Positions 33,604 to 41,550 of a stretch of 52,763 bases of DNA are shown here, one piece after another. Numbering within the stretch: the first letter of the stretch is position 1; every line of letters starts with the position of its first letter. The notes below the pieces were generated by a model. It was not told the origin of the DNA and ran no database searches. It worked only from the letters and a program-made list of their open reading frames with translations. The translations under genes were made by a program, and so were the position numbers. Source of the DNA: Clostridia bacterium (lineage in GTDB: Bacteria; Bacillota; Clostridia; Christensenellales; Borkfalkiaceae); assembly GCA_900770945.1 (NCBI GenBank), contig CAAGME010000029.1, forward strand, positions 1 to 52,763. Direction: 5' to 3'.

Positions 33604-35613
33604 ATGAAAAAAGTATTTTTAACGGTGTTTTCGGTTATGTTCATGCTGTTCGCGGTCGTCGGTATCGGCGGAATAACCGCTTCGGCTCAAGAGGGCGAAC
33701 AACCTAAAAACTATCTTGAAGTAGGCGTTACGCTCACGGAAGACATTACTTTCAACTTTAATGTCGTCGGCGCAAATGATTACGCTACGGCAAAAATGCA
33801 CTTTGCGTACCTTAACGGCAAAGAGAAAACGGGAGAAACAACGCTTGAAAACGGCAACGGAACTATAAAATTCAGCGAACTCCCCGCTCAGTATATGGCG
33901 GAAGACGTAACGGTAACGCTCACGCTTGTAAAGGCGGACGGCACGGAAGACGTGCAAGCGGCGCAAACCGTTTCTTTAAGTTCTTACGCGCGCACCGTGC
34001 TTAACGAATCGACCGACAGCGCAAAGGACAAAGCATTAAAGAAGCTCGTCATAGATATGCTTTATTACGGCGACGCGGCGCAAAGCTACCTTTTAAAAGG
34101 CGCGGTTGCCGACTCAGACAAGGCTACGGCGGTACTCACCGATGCCGAGAAAAACGCTTACGCGCTTGCTAAAAAGGCTGAAAAGAGCGATTACGCGCTT
34201 GAAAACAACACTTCCGCGGATATGCGTTGGGTGCGTTACGGCGCAAAGTTCGACAGCCGCCTCGGCGTGTTCTTTGAGTTCGTTGCAAAAAACAGTGAGA
34301 ATTTATCCGTTAAGTTTAACGACGGCACTGTCGCAACTACTTTTGAAACGAGAACGGAAAGCGTAAACGGAGTAGAAACAACGGTCTATAAGGCGATTAA
34401 GTACCTTTCCGTGCTTGATTACGCTTCGCCCGTCACCGCCACGCTTTATTCGGGTACAACCGCAATCGGCTCCCCGATAACGTACAGCGTAAACTCTTTG
34501 ACTTACGATTTTGGTGAAGCTACAAAAGACTATGCGCTCGCAATAGCCGCCACAACCTACGCTTCCTCAGCTGTCGACTACAAGAACGGCGTAGGATACT
34601 ATTACTTCGAAGCCGAAGACGAGAGAACGGCTTTGACTAATTCTAAAGATTCGCAGGTAGGCAAATTGAACAGAGGTTCGAGTTACGTTGGCAATCTTGC
34701 GGGAAACGCCGGCGCGGCTATTGAATATTTTGTAAAGGCAGACAAGGCAACTACTGCGACATTGTATGTTGCTGTATTTAGCGAGGTAAAAGATAAGAAG
34801 TTTACAGACACGATGACCCTTAAGATTAACGACACGGAAGTAAATTTCGATGCGGTTGTTCCGGCAAAACCGACAGACGTAGGTTATTATGCATTTTATG
34901 TTACCGTTGAATTAGGCAACATAGAACTTGTCGAGGGCGACAACGTAATCTCGTTCGTTGTTAAAGGCTGGGGTGCGGCGTATAACTTCGATAAAATAAT
35001 TTTGAAGTGCGCGGATAGCCTTGAATGGGGCAACGATTCTCACGTATGCTCGAAAGTCTGCTCGCTGTGCGGCGATTGTATGGACGAATACTGCGACAGA
35101 TACGCTTGCAGAACTAAATGCACTTGCACGGAACTCAAAATCGAAGCGGAAGATTACATTGCTATCAACAACCCGTTGCCCGCGGACGGAAGCCAAGGTG
35201 CTTTCGGTAAAGGCGCGGCTTCTCAGGCAAGCGGCGGATATATCATAAAAGACGTTGCGAATGTCGCGTATAGTAATGATAACAGAGCTTATCTCGAATA
35301 TACTGTTTATTCGGACAAAGACACGACGGTTGATTTGTGGATAGGAGCGGGCATTGCTTCCGAAGCACAAAAATCGGCACTCGGAGTTAGCGTTACCGCC
35401 GACGGACAGACAAGCGATTATACGGCAACCGAAGGAACTTTGCCGTCTAAGGGTTGGGATAGCTATAGTAGAGTCAATTACGGACACATAAGCTTAAAGC
35501 AAGGAAAGAACGTCGTAAGGATAACCATAATGGGTCACGCCGCCATGAACATCGACTACTTCACGTTCAGGGCTTTAAGCGGCGTGAATTTGACCGTTAC
35601 CGAACAAGCTTAA
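33604..35613 (+). CDS. secreted protein with two CBM-like domains joined by a Cys-rich linker
   Basis: 669 aa. A Sec signal peptide with a likely cut after ITASAQ; no lipobox, sortase motif or membrane anchor. Residues about 35-325 form a domain with KKLVIDMLYYGDAAQSYL, a feature of many unnamed Clostridia surface proteins. Residues about 333-475 (YYFEAEDE start) and 510-669 (KIEAEDYIAINNPLPADG start) are CBM6/35-like, separated by HVCSKVCSLCGDCMDEYC...CRTKCTC. The last 330 residues are close in sequence and order to the end of the GH3 at 28131, so the modules were copied between neighbouring genes. Last gene of the module 2 operon; probably a diffusible or complex-bound glycan binder. Confidence 0.85.
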   Translation: MKKVFLTVFSVMFMLFAVVGIGGITASAQEGEQPKNYLEVGVTLTEDITFNFNVVGANDYATAKMHFAYLNGKEKTGETTLENGNGTIKFSELPAQYMAEDVTVTLTLVKADGTEDVQAAQTVSLSSYARTVLNESTDSAKDKALKKLVIDMLYYGDAAQSYLLKGAVADSDKATAVLTDAEKNAYALAKKAEKSDYALENNTSADMRWVRYGAKFDSRLGVFFEFVAKNSENLSVKFNDGTVATTFETRTESVNGVETTVYKAIKYLSVLDYASPVTATLYSGTTAIGSPITYSVNSLTYDFGEATKDYALAIAATTYASSAVDYKNGVGYYYFEAEDERTALTNSKDSQVGKLNRGSSYVGNLAGNAGAAIEYFVKADKATTATLYVAVFSEVKDKKFTDTMTLKINDTEVNFDAVVPAKPTDVGYYAFYVTVELGNIELVEGDNVISFVVKGWGAAYNFDKIILKCADSLEWGNDSHVCSKVCSLCGDCMDEYCDRYACRTKCTCTELKIEAEDYIAINNPLPADGSQGAFGKGAASQASGGYIIKDVANVAYSNDNRAYLEYTVYSDKDTTVDLWIGAGIASEAQKSALGVSVTADGQTSDYTATEGTLPSKGWDSYSRVNYGHISLKQGKNVVRITIMGHAAMNIDYFTFRALSGVNLTVTEQA

Positions 35614-35660
35614 ATCTTAAAAGTAGGGCTATAAGTCGATTATCGAATAAAAACGACAGT
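35613..35660 (+). repeat. dispersed repeat, copy 3
   Basis: AAATCTTAAAAGTAGGGCTA (35612-35631) continuing TAAGTCGATTATCGA repeats the start of copy 2, but the terminator that follows has a different stem. It sits directly behind the last gene of module 2. Confidence 0.75.
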
Positions 35661-35677
35661 AAAAACCAAACAAAAAT

Positions 35678-35714
35678 AACGGGGTTATCGCTAACAAAAA
35701 GCGGCAACCCCGTT
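35678..35714. terminator. bidirectional terminator between convergent genes
   Basis: AACGGGGTTATCGC (35678-35691) with GCGGCAACCCCGTT (35701-35714), one mismatch. It is flanked by short A and T tracts on both sides and separates the 33604 gene from the converging ATPase gene. Confidence 0.7.
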
Positions 35715-35722
35715 TAACATGG

Positions 35723-37114
35723 TTATTGTTTTATCAAATCGGATAAAGTAATCAAGTGTATATTGTCGTCTTTTGTCGACAGCATTTCTTCCGTGAAACC
35801 GGATTTTGAAAACAGGTAATAGTCGTAAGCGGAAAAGCCGTCGAAAACGGAAACGCTTTCTTTTAACTGTTCTAACATTGCCGTCGAAAAGGGGGCTTTC
35901 CTATACTTACATTCAACGACCAACAATTTATCCTTGTTTTTTCCAAGCCCTTTTGCCAAGCCGTCTAATTCTATTGACCTCCCCAACTTAGAGTTGTCGA
36001 CCTTGTAATTGCGAATAGGTTCGTAATAGTATTTTAAAAGACCTTTTGAGTTTTGTTCGGTCAAAAAACTGATTGCAACGTCCTCAAACCCGTGGGCGAT
36101 AAAATCATCGATTTCGGCTTTGCTTTCTTCGTACAAAACATCGCCTAAGCCGAGCGCGATCTCGCCTTTTCTGTCAAAAATAAACCTGTACCAAAAGCGA
36201 AGCAAATTATCCGATATCTCGTAATAATTGAGTTTTCTGCTTTTATTGAACGCTTCGCGTTTTTCTATCGTTTCGTTTTCGACGAGTCGCGGAAGATAAG
36301 AAGCGACAAAATTGTCCGGCTTGTCGAGATAGCTTGCTATGTCCTTATTCGAACGTCTGCGGTAAGCGATAGCCTTTAATATGGTGTTGTAATTAGTCTG
36401 GTCTGAGGACGCGCTCGGCAAAACCTTATCCGGTGCGTCTAAAAGATTGCCGAACTTACTGAAAAGCAAGCTTTTTATATTCTCGTCAAAACTCTTGGTT
36501 TTGTCAATCATTTCGAGGTAATACGGGTGAGTGCCGAAAATCGAAAGATACTTTACGCTTTCTTCCGCCGAAACGCCGTCCAAAAACTTTAACGCGTCGG
36601 AAAAGAGCAGCTTTGTGACGTGCATTTGAAAGGTGCTTCTCTGAAAAAGAGGCGAACGCCTATCTTTAAGAATATCTTTCATGAAAGATATATTGCTGCC
36701 CGAAAGTATCAATTTTATTTTCGTGTCCTTGAATTTGTCGTCGACGCAAAATTGCAATTCCGACAAAAAGCCTTTGTCCGCGTTCGCAAGGTAGGCTATT
36801 TCGTCTATTATTATAACGAACTGTTTGCCGTCCGCAAACCGTAGTAAGTCGTCAAACGCGTCGGAAAACGTCGGGTAAACGTTAGTATACGGTATGCCGA
36901 GTAGTTTATTAACCTGCATTGAAAAAGAACGCCTGTTGTCGTACTCGTTTGATTCTTTCGCTTGAAAATAAAAAGAGGCTCTTTCTTTTATCGATTCTTT
37001 CAGTAATGAAGTTTTCCCGATTCTGCGCGCTCCGTAAACGACACCCATTTCAAAACGGTCTGAACCATAGCGCGAAGATAATTCTTTCAATTCGTCCTTT
37101 CTGCCGAAAAACAT
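35723..37114 (-). CDS. AAA-type ATPase with C-terminal DUF234/PD-(D/E)XK-like domain
   Basis: 463 aa. Walker A in VVYGARRIGKTSLLKE and Walker B in FVIIIDEIAYL (about residues 26-41 and 97-107) place it in the family called archaeal or DUF234 ATPases. A winged-helix segment near 240-290 is followed by the DUF234 region, in which ELDGLAKG...LLVVECKYR gives the Asp and E-x-K of a PD-(D/E)XK nuclease fold. Members are scattered in Firmicutes, Bacteroidetes and archaea; their function is unproven, with DNA-related or defence roles suggested. It has its own consensus promoter and stands alone, facing the opposite way from its neighbours, as an inserted cassette would. Confidence 0.85.
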   Translation of the reverse strand: MFFGRKDELKELSSRYGSDRFEMGVVYGARRIGKTSLLKESIKERASFYFQAKESNEYDNRRSFSMQVNKLLGIPYTNVYPTFSDAFDDLLRFADGKQFVIIIDEIAYLANADKGFLSELQFCVDDKFKDTKIKLILSGSNISFMKDILKDRRSPLFQRSTFQMHVTKLLFSDALKFLDGVSAEESVKYLSIFGTHPYYLEMIDKTKSFDENIKSLLFSKFGNLLDAPDKVLPSASSDQTNYNTILKAIAYRRRSNKDIASYLDKPDNFVASYLPRLVENETIEKREAFNKSRKLNYYEISDNLLRFWYRFIFDRKGEIALGLGDVLYEESKAEIDDFIAHGFEDVAISFLTEQNSKGLLKYYYEPIRNYKVDNSKLGRSIELDGLAKGLGKNKDKLLVVECKYRKAPFSTAMLEQLKESVSVFDGFSAYDYYLFSKSGFTEEMLSTKDDNIHLITLSDLIKQ

Positions 37115-37143
37115 GTTGAACTCCTCAATGTTTTGATAATGTA

Positions 37144-37172
37144 ATTATAGCGCAAACTGTCGATATTGTCAA
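37144..37172 (-). promoter_or_regulatory. consensus promoter of the ATPase gene
   Basis: Read on the minus strand: TTGACA (37172-37167), 17-bp spacer, TATAAT (37149-37144), a full match to consensus. GAGGAG lies before the start codon. Confidence 0.88.
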
Positions 37173-37174
37173 CG

Positions 37175-37225
37175 AAAATTATTATCAAATTGCGGATTGT
37201 CAAAGCGAGCTTTGATAATAATTTT
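37175..37225. repeat. 15-bp perfect inverted repeat, operator-like
   Basis: AAAATTATTATCAAA (37175-37189) and TTTGATAATAATTTT (37211-37225) are perfect inverted copies, with a second inverted repeat TCAAAGC/GCTTTGA (37200-37206/37209-37215) nested over the right arm. It begins 2 bp upstream of the ATPase -35 box, a position for a repressor or activator. As a transcript hairpin it would lack a GC-rich stem. Confidence 0.6.
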
Positions 37226-37303
37226 ACGCCTGTTATGCTTTAAGACTTTTAAGGGTAGAAAAGAATAACTTTCAAAGGAATTTTTGCGTTCCGTTTTTTC
37301 GGG

Positions 37304-37332
37304 TTGCAAAATGAAAAGGATTGTGGTATACT
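37304..37332 (+). promoter_or_regulatory. promoter of the exonuclease gene
   Basis: TTGCAA (37304-37309), 17-bp spacer, TATACT (37327-37332). Confidence 0.65.
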
Positions 37333-37370
37333 TACCGTAAAAGTTATTGAAAAAGGCGAAAGGGCAAGAA

Positions 37371-37973
37371 ATGGTTATTTATTTCGATACGGAAACGACG
37401 GGGCTTTGCCCCGGGCGAATAATTCAGCTTTCGTACATAAAAGAAAGCGAAAACGAGGCGATAGGCAAAAATTTTTATTTTGCCGTGGATTATATCGAAC
37501 CGTCCGCGCAGGCGGTGCATGGAATAAGCGTGGAAAAGCTGAAAGAGCTTTCGGGCGGAAAGACCTTTTCCGATTATGCGGACGAGATAGAGGAAGATTT
37601 TAAGGCTTCTTCGCTTGTCGTCGCGCATAACTTTTCGTTCGATTTGTCTTTTATGCTTGCGGAATTCCGTGGGATAGATACGTCGTTTCGGTATAACGAA
37701 AGCTTCGATACAATGAAGTATTTTACGCGCGTTTTAAAGCTTCCCCGTAAAAGCGGAAAGGGGTATAAGTACCCTAAGCTTACGGAGCTTGCCGAGTTTG
37801 CCGAAGTCTATCCGTATGACGTTTCCCGCGCGGTCAAAAACCTTTTCGGCGAGGGTTCGCTATCATTCCACAACGCTTGTTTCGACGCTTCCGCAATGTA
37901 TCTCACCGTTAATTCCATGCGCAACAAGCTTGCCGACCTCAACGAATTTTTTGCGGCAAAAATAAAGAGTTGA
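37371..37973 (+). CDS. DnaQ-like 3'-5' exonuclease (DEDDh family)
   Basis: 200 aa from ATG 37371; an in-frame TTG at 37347 is possible but has no ribosome site. The three exonuclease motifs are present: YFDTETTGL (Exo I), HNFSFDLSF (Exo II) and HNACFDASAMY (Exo III with His and Asp five apart). This is the proofreading epsilon-subunit fold, but the protein stands alone, without a helicase or polymerase domain, so a role in DNA or RNA end trimming or repair is more likely than being a dedicated replicative subunit. It has its own promoter and is divergent from the ATPase. Confidence 0.85.
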   Translation: MVIYFDTETTGLCPGRIIQLSYIKESENEAIGKNFYFAVDYIEPSAQAVHGISVEKLKELSGGKTFSDYADEIEEDFKASSLVVAHNFSFDLSFMLAEFRGIDTSFRYNESFDTMKYFTRVLKLPRKSGKGYKYPKLTELAEFAEVYPYDVSRAVKNLFGEGSLSFHNACFDASAMYLTVNSMRNKLADLNEFFAAKIKS

Positions 37974-38001
37974 CATTAAAAATAAAAGTCGTTGAAAACG
38001 C

Positions 38002-38030
38002 TTGACTTTAATCGGCGGAACGACTAAAAT
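38002..38030 (+). promoter_or_regulatory. promoter of the YitT-family gene
   Basis: TTGACT (38002-38007), 17-bp spacer, TAAAAT (38025-38030). The leader is only about 20 nt, which supports the ATG at 38059. Confidence 0.75.
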
Positions 38031-38058
38031 ATAGTTGCTCATACAGACGGAAGTTGGT

Positions 38059-39009
38059 ATGAGCTATTTTTTTCGCGGAGCATATTATCAAGTGAGTACA
38101 AAACAAAAGAAGTTTCTTTACGTAAGTTCGTATTTTTTGATAGCTTTGGAAGCTCTCGTAAACGCTTTCAGTTACGAAATCTTCATTTTCCCCAACAATT
38201 TTGCGCCGGCGGGAGTGGGCGGTATTTCGACCATTCTGCAATACGTCACCGGGCTTTTCGGCGAAGAGGTGAGCGCGGGCGTTTTCTCGCTCATTATCAA
38301 CGTACCTCTTCTTATCGTTTCTTTCTTTTTTCTCGATAAGGATTTTACTTTTAAAAACTTAGTCCACACCGTTGTTTTTTCTGTCGCGCTTGTGTTCTAT
38401 AGAAAGCTTGACGTGCATGCGATTGCATTCACCGCCGCGCCGGAGTCGGGAGGAAGAGTGCTTGCGGCGATTGCCGGCGGCGTGTTCAGCGGACTTTTGT
38501 ATTATGTTTCCGTGCGCCTCGGCGGGGCTACGGGCGGCGCGGATATAATTGCCGCGCTGATCAACAAAAAGAAGCCCGAGTTCGATATGGTCTGGGTTAT
38601 ATTCGCGATAAACGTCGCAATCGCGATAACGTCTTTCTTCGTGTACGGGCAAAGCGGCAACATTGCTTCTTCGTATGAGCCGGTTATCCTGTGTCTTATC
38701 TACTGTTTTGTGTCCTCTACTTTGAGCGACTACTTCTTCAAAGGCGGCAAGTCTGCTGTCAAGTTTGAAATAATCACCACGCACCACGACGAAATTTCAC
38801 AGGAAATAATCGAAAAGTTGCATCACGGCTGCACAATAATATCGGGCGTAGGCGCGTACAGCCATTCCGACAAAAAGGTTTTGATTTGCATTGTCAACCG
38901 TCGCCAGATTCCCGCATGCGAAAAGATACTAAAAAAGTACGACAATACTTTTGCGTTTATGGAAAACGTAAACGGCACGTTCGGGACATTCAATCGCCGC
39001 GTAAAGTAA
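38059..39009 (+). CDS. YitT-family membrane protein (DUF161 plus DUF2179)
   Basis: 316 aa. About five or six membrane helices in the first 235 residues, with the family's Gly-rich motifs NNFAPAGVGGISTI and GGATGGADIIA, then a soluble C-terminal DUF2179 domain (about 240-316) with HHGCTIISGVGAYS and IVNRRQIP. The domain pair is standard for Firmicutes YitT/YpjC/YqfU proteins, whose transport or sensing role has not been settled. The start was set by the promoter position; GGAAG at 38049-38053 is a modest ribosome site. Monocistronic. Confidence 0.9.
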   Translation: MSYFFRGAYYQVSTKQKKFLYVSSYFLIALEALVNAFSYEIFIFPNNFAPAGVGGISTILQYVTGLFGEEVSAGVFSLIINVPLLIVSFFFLDKDFTFKNLVHTVVFSVALVFYRKLDVHAIAFTAAPESGGRVLAAIAGGVFSGLLYYVSVRLGGATGGADIIAALINKKKPEFDMVWVIFAINVAIAITSFFVYGQSGNIASSYEPVILCLIYCFVSSTLSDYFFKGGKSAVKFEIITTHHDEISQEIIEKLHHGCTIISGVGAYSHSDKKVLICIVNRRQIPACEKILKKYDNTFAFMENVNGTFGTFNRRVK

Positions 39010-39046
39010 ACATGGCTAAAAAACAAAAATCAAATATTCTTCGTAT

Positions 39047-39088
39047 AAAAAACGCAATCCGATTTTTCCTTTCGCCTTGCGTTTTTTT
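39047..39088 (+). terminator. terminator after the YitT-family gene
   Basis: AAAAAACGCAA (39047-39057) pairs with TTGCGTTTTTT (39077-39087), which supplies its own T-run. Confidence 0.75.
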
Positions 39089-39167
39089 GTTTGAAATTTT
39101 TTCGTTTTTTGCAGAACAAGCGATATCGTATCCGTTAAAAAGCCGACAAAAGGTTTTTAAAAAACAC

Positions 39168-39264
39168 TTGACATTAGACTTTTTTGTGGTATAATGAAAA
39201 AAAGAAACCGGTCGCGCACTTGTAGCGCATCGCCGTTCGGCGGTGCAACGGCGAACGGGTTTTT
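39168..39264 (+). promoter_or_regulatory. promoter and hairpin leader of two-component system 3
   Basis: TTGACA (39168-39173), 16-bp spacer, TATAAT (39190-39195). The leader then holds CCGTTCG (39233-39239) paired with CGAACGG (39252-39258) and followed by GTTTTTG, a terminator-like structure 25 nt before the regulator start, preceded by a GCGC/GCGC hairpin. This may be an attenuator. Confidence 0.6.
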
Positions 39265-39288
39265 GACGAAAGACGGGGGGAAAAAGGC

Positions 39289-39999
39289 ATGAAAATCGTG
39301 CTTGTAGAAGACGAGAAAGAAGAAGCAAGCGCTTTTAAAAAACTGTTATATCGCTATCAAACGGAAACGGGAAACGAGATAGACATAAAACATTATACTT
39401 CGGGCGAAAGTTTTTTGGAAAACTATAAAGGCGGCTTCGACGTGGTGTTTATGGATATAAAAATGCAGGGCATGAACGGGCTTGAATGCGCCGAACGGTT
39501 AAGGAAAGCCGATGCCTCAATAAGCTTGATATTCATGACAAACTTACCGAAGTTCGCTTTGGAAGGATACAAGTATGACGCAACCGACTATTTTATAAAG
39601 CCCGTATCTTACTATCTGCTGAAAACGCGGCTTAACCAAATAAAAAGTCGAATTGAAAAATCTCACCCGGCGCGCGTGCTTATTCATCTAAAAGCCGGCG
39701 TAAAAATCGTGATACCGTCCGACGTGTATTACATAGAAAGCAGAGCTCACGTTATGGACTTTCACGCGAAAACGGGTGATTTTTCGATTCGCGACGTAAC
39801 GATGAGAGACCTGGAAAAATTGTTTGAAAAACATGACTTTAAGCGTTGCAACGTTTGTTTCTTGGTGAATTTGCGTTATTGTACGGACTTAGATGATTCT
39901 TCGGTGACGGTAGCGGGAACGACTCTTGCGGTGAGTCGCAACCGCTACAAGGATTTTGTGAATGCCATTGCGGACTATTTTAAAAACGGCGGAGTATAA
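39289..39999 (+). CDS. LytTR-family response regulator (system 3)
   Basis: 236 aa. Receiver with Glu7, Asp8, phospho-acceptor Asp56 in VFMDIKM and the FIKPVS lysine, then a LytTR DNA-binding domain (about 130-232) with YYIESRAH and FKRCNVCFLVNLRY. Third paralogue of this window. GGGGGGA (39274-39280) precedes ATG 39289. Its stop is 2 bp before the kinase start. Expected to control the 41551-49962 operon; the operator is less clear here than in the other two modules. Confidence 0.9.
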   Translation: MKIVLVEDEKEEASAFKKLLYRYQTETGNEIDIKHYTSGESFLENYKGGFDVVFMDIKMQGMNGLECAERLRKADASISLIFMTNLPKFALEGYKYDATDYFIKPVSYYLLKTRLNQIKSRIEKSHPARVLIHLKAGVKIVIPSDVYYIESRAHVMDFHAKTGDFSIRDVTMRDLEKLFEKHDFKRCNVCFLVNLRYCTDLDDSSVTVAGTTLAVSRNRYKDFVNAIADYFKNGGV

Positions 40000-40001
40000 A
40001 T

Positions 40002-41312
40002 ATGTTTTTTTATTTTTTAGTAGACAACTTCAGCTTTATGGCGGAGATAATCATACTCGAATGGCTGTTATGCAGATATTCCGAAAAAAGAAGTAAATTT
40101 CCGTTGCGCGTTTCTTTTACCGTTTCCTTTTTGCTTGCGGCATGCTGTCTGATTACGCAATATTTGGTTTATGCGTTTCCGTTTAGTTTGTTTGTTTCGT
40201 ATTTTACCATGTATATACTTTCCGTAGTCGGGATTTTTGTATGTTACAAGGTTGGAGTTTGGGGCGGAGTGTTTGTTTCGGTCAGCGCGTACGCGTTGCA
40301 AAACGTAACGTATAATTTTTTTCGCAACGTAAAAACATTTTTAATAAAAGACGCGCCGAAAGTCGTTCCGTATATCGTGCATCTTGCTTTGTTTGTCGCG
40401 CTTTTCGTTATAATTTGGTTTGTGACGAAAAATTCGAAATCTCTTATCGAAAACGTGGACGTAAAGAGTAAAACGAACAGATTTTTATTGTTTACCGGCA
40501 TGGTGCTGATTTTCACCGTAACCTTTATAGATACGAGAGGCTTGGAGTACATAATGCAAGGAGGCGACAAGCGCATGATTCGCTTATTCTTGCAAGTGTG
40601 TATTATTATCATCGGTTTGTTAGTCGTTATGTTGCAATTTTGCGCGTTGAGAGAAAAAAAAGAAAAGGTAGAGCTTGACCGCATAAAACAGATACTGCAC
40701 GACCAAAAAAAGGTCTATCTTGACAACAAAGAGTTATTCGAAAGCATAAACATCCGTTTTCACGATTTAAAGCACCAACTGCTTTACGATGGCGATAACA
40801 TGTCCGAAGAAAGGCGAAAACAAGTATCCGAAACAATAGCCGTAATAGGCTTGCTTTTCGACACCGGCAATAAAGCTCTCGATACGGTATTGAAGGAAAA
40901 AGGGTTCAGATGTGCGAAAGAAAAAATTACGCTTACCTGCATGGTTGACGGCAACAATTTGCGGTTTATGTCGGAATCGGATATTTATTCGCTTTTCGGT
41001 AACGCTATCGACAACGCGATGGCGGCTGTTTCAAATCTACCCGAGGAAAAACGTTTTATAAGCATTACGGAGAACAAAAAAGGCAATTTACTCGATATAA
41101 GCATAGAAAATTGTTATGACGGTAAAGTAGACTTCGAGAACGGATTGCCCAAAAGCGGCAGAGATCTGCGTTACCATGGTTTTGGAGTAAAAAGCATGAA
41201 GATGATAGCGGAAAAATACGGCGGCAGATTGTCTGTTTGCGTAAACGACGATTTGTTCAGAGTAGACATATTTTTGCCTATACATCCTCTTCCCGATAAA
41301 AACGTCACTTAA
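40002..41312 (+). CDS. AgrC-like GHKL sensor histidine kinase (system 3)
   Basis: 436 aa. Six or seven membrane helices to about residue 215, with the shared motif here as ALQNVTY (98-104, Asn for His), phospho-acceptor His254 in IRFHDLKHQ, N-box NAIDNAMAA and glycine box HGFGVKSMK. GGCGGAG at 39988-39994 is the ribosome site. Forms a two-gene operon with the regulator and is followed by a strong terminator, so the glycosidase operon is transcribed separately. Confidence 0.9.
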   Translation: MFFYFLVDNFSFMAEIIILEWLLCRYSEKRSKFPLRVSFTVSFLLAACCLITQYLVYAFPFSLFVSYFTMYILSVVGIFVCYKVGVWGGVFVSVSAYALQNVTYNFFRNVKTFLIKDAPKVVPYIVHLALFVALFVIIWFVTKNSKSLIENVDVKSKTNRFLLFTGMVLIFTVTFIDTRGLEYIMQGGDKRMIRLFLQVCIIIIGLLVVMLQFCALREKKEKVELDRIKQILHDQKKVYLDNKELFESINIRFHDLKHQLLYDGDNMSEERRKQVSETIAVIGLLFDTGNKALDTVLKEKGFRCAKEKITLTCMVDGNNLRFMSESDIYSLFGNAIDNAMAAVSNLPEEKRFISITENKKGNLLDISIENCYDGKVDFENGLPKSGRDLRYHGFGVKSMKMIAEKYGGRLSVCVNDDLFRVDIFLPIHPLPDKNVT

Positions 41313-41349
41313 AAACTCTCTTGAATCGTAAGAAGAAAAAACTTAACAC

Positions 41350-41394
41350 AAAACGAAGAAAAATCGGCAGTTTAAGCCGATTTTTCTTCGTTTT
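41350..41394 (+). terminator. terminator after two-component system 3
   Basis: AAAACGAAGAAAAATCGGC (41350-41368) and GCCGATTTTTCTTCGTTTT (41376-41394) make a perfect 19-bp stem; the GC part is followed by TTTTT. Confidence 0.92.
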
Positions 41395-41462
41395 AAGCAA
41401 GAGAAAACAAAAAATGCGAAATACCAAACTTGCTCTTAAAGCGACATCTTTTGCTTTTCGTA

Positions 41463-41490
41463 TTGACTTTACCGGCGGAAGCGGTATAAT
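41463..41490 (+). promoter_or_regulatory. promoter of the module 3 GH3 operon
   Basis: TTGACT (41463-41468), 16-bp spacer, TATAAT (41485-41490). Upstream, TTGCTCTT (41430) and TTGCTTTT (41451) are 21 bp apart, a weak candidate for the regulator's site. Confidence 0.7.
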
Positions 41491-41550
41491 CGTCTTACGA
41501 ATGCGACCGAAAGGTTTATTCGAAAAAAATCTTCATAAGGAGGAATCTTA

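Noticed and set aside
39130..39160. GTT-containing half sites upstream of the system 3 promoter as an autoregulatory LytTR operator
   Set aside because: They are 19 bp apart, only partly match the consensus and lie in A/T-rich DNA; not distinguishable from chance.
39012..39194. 60-codon frame after the YitT-family gene
   Set aside because: It spans a terminator and runs into the promoter of two-component system 3; no ribosome site.
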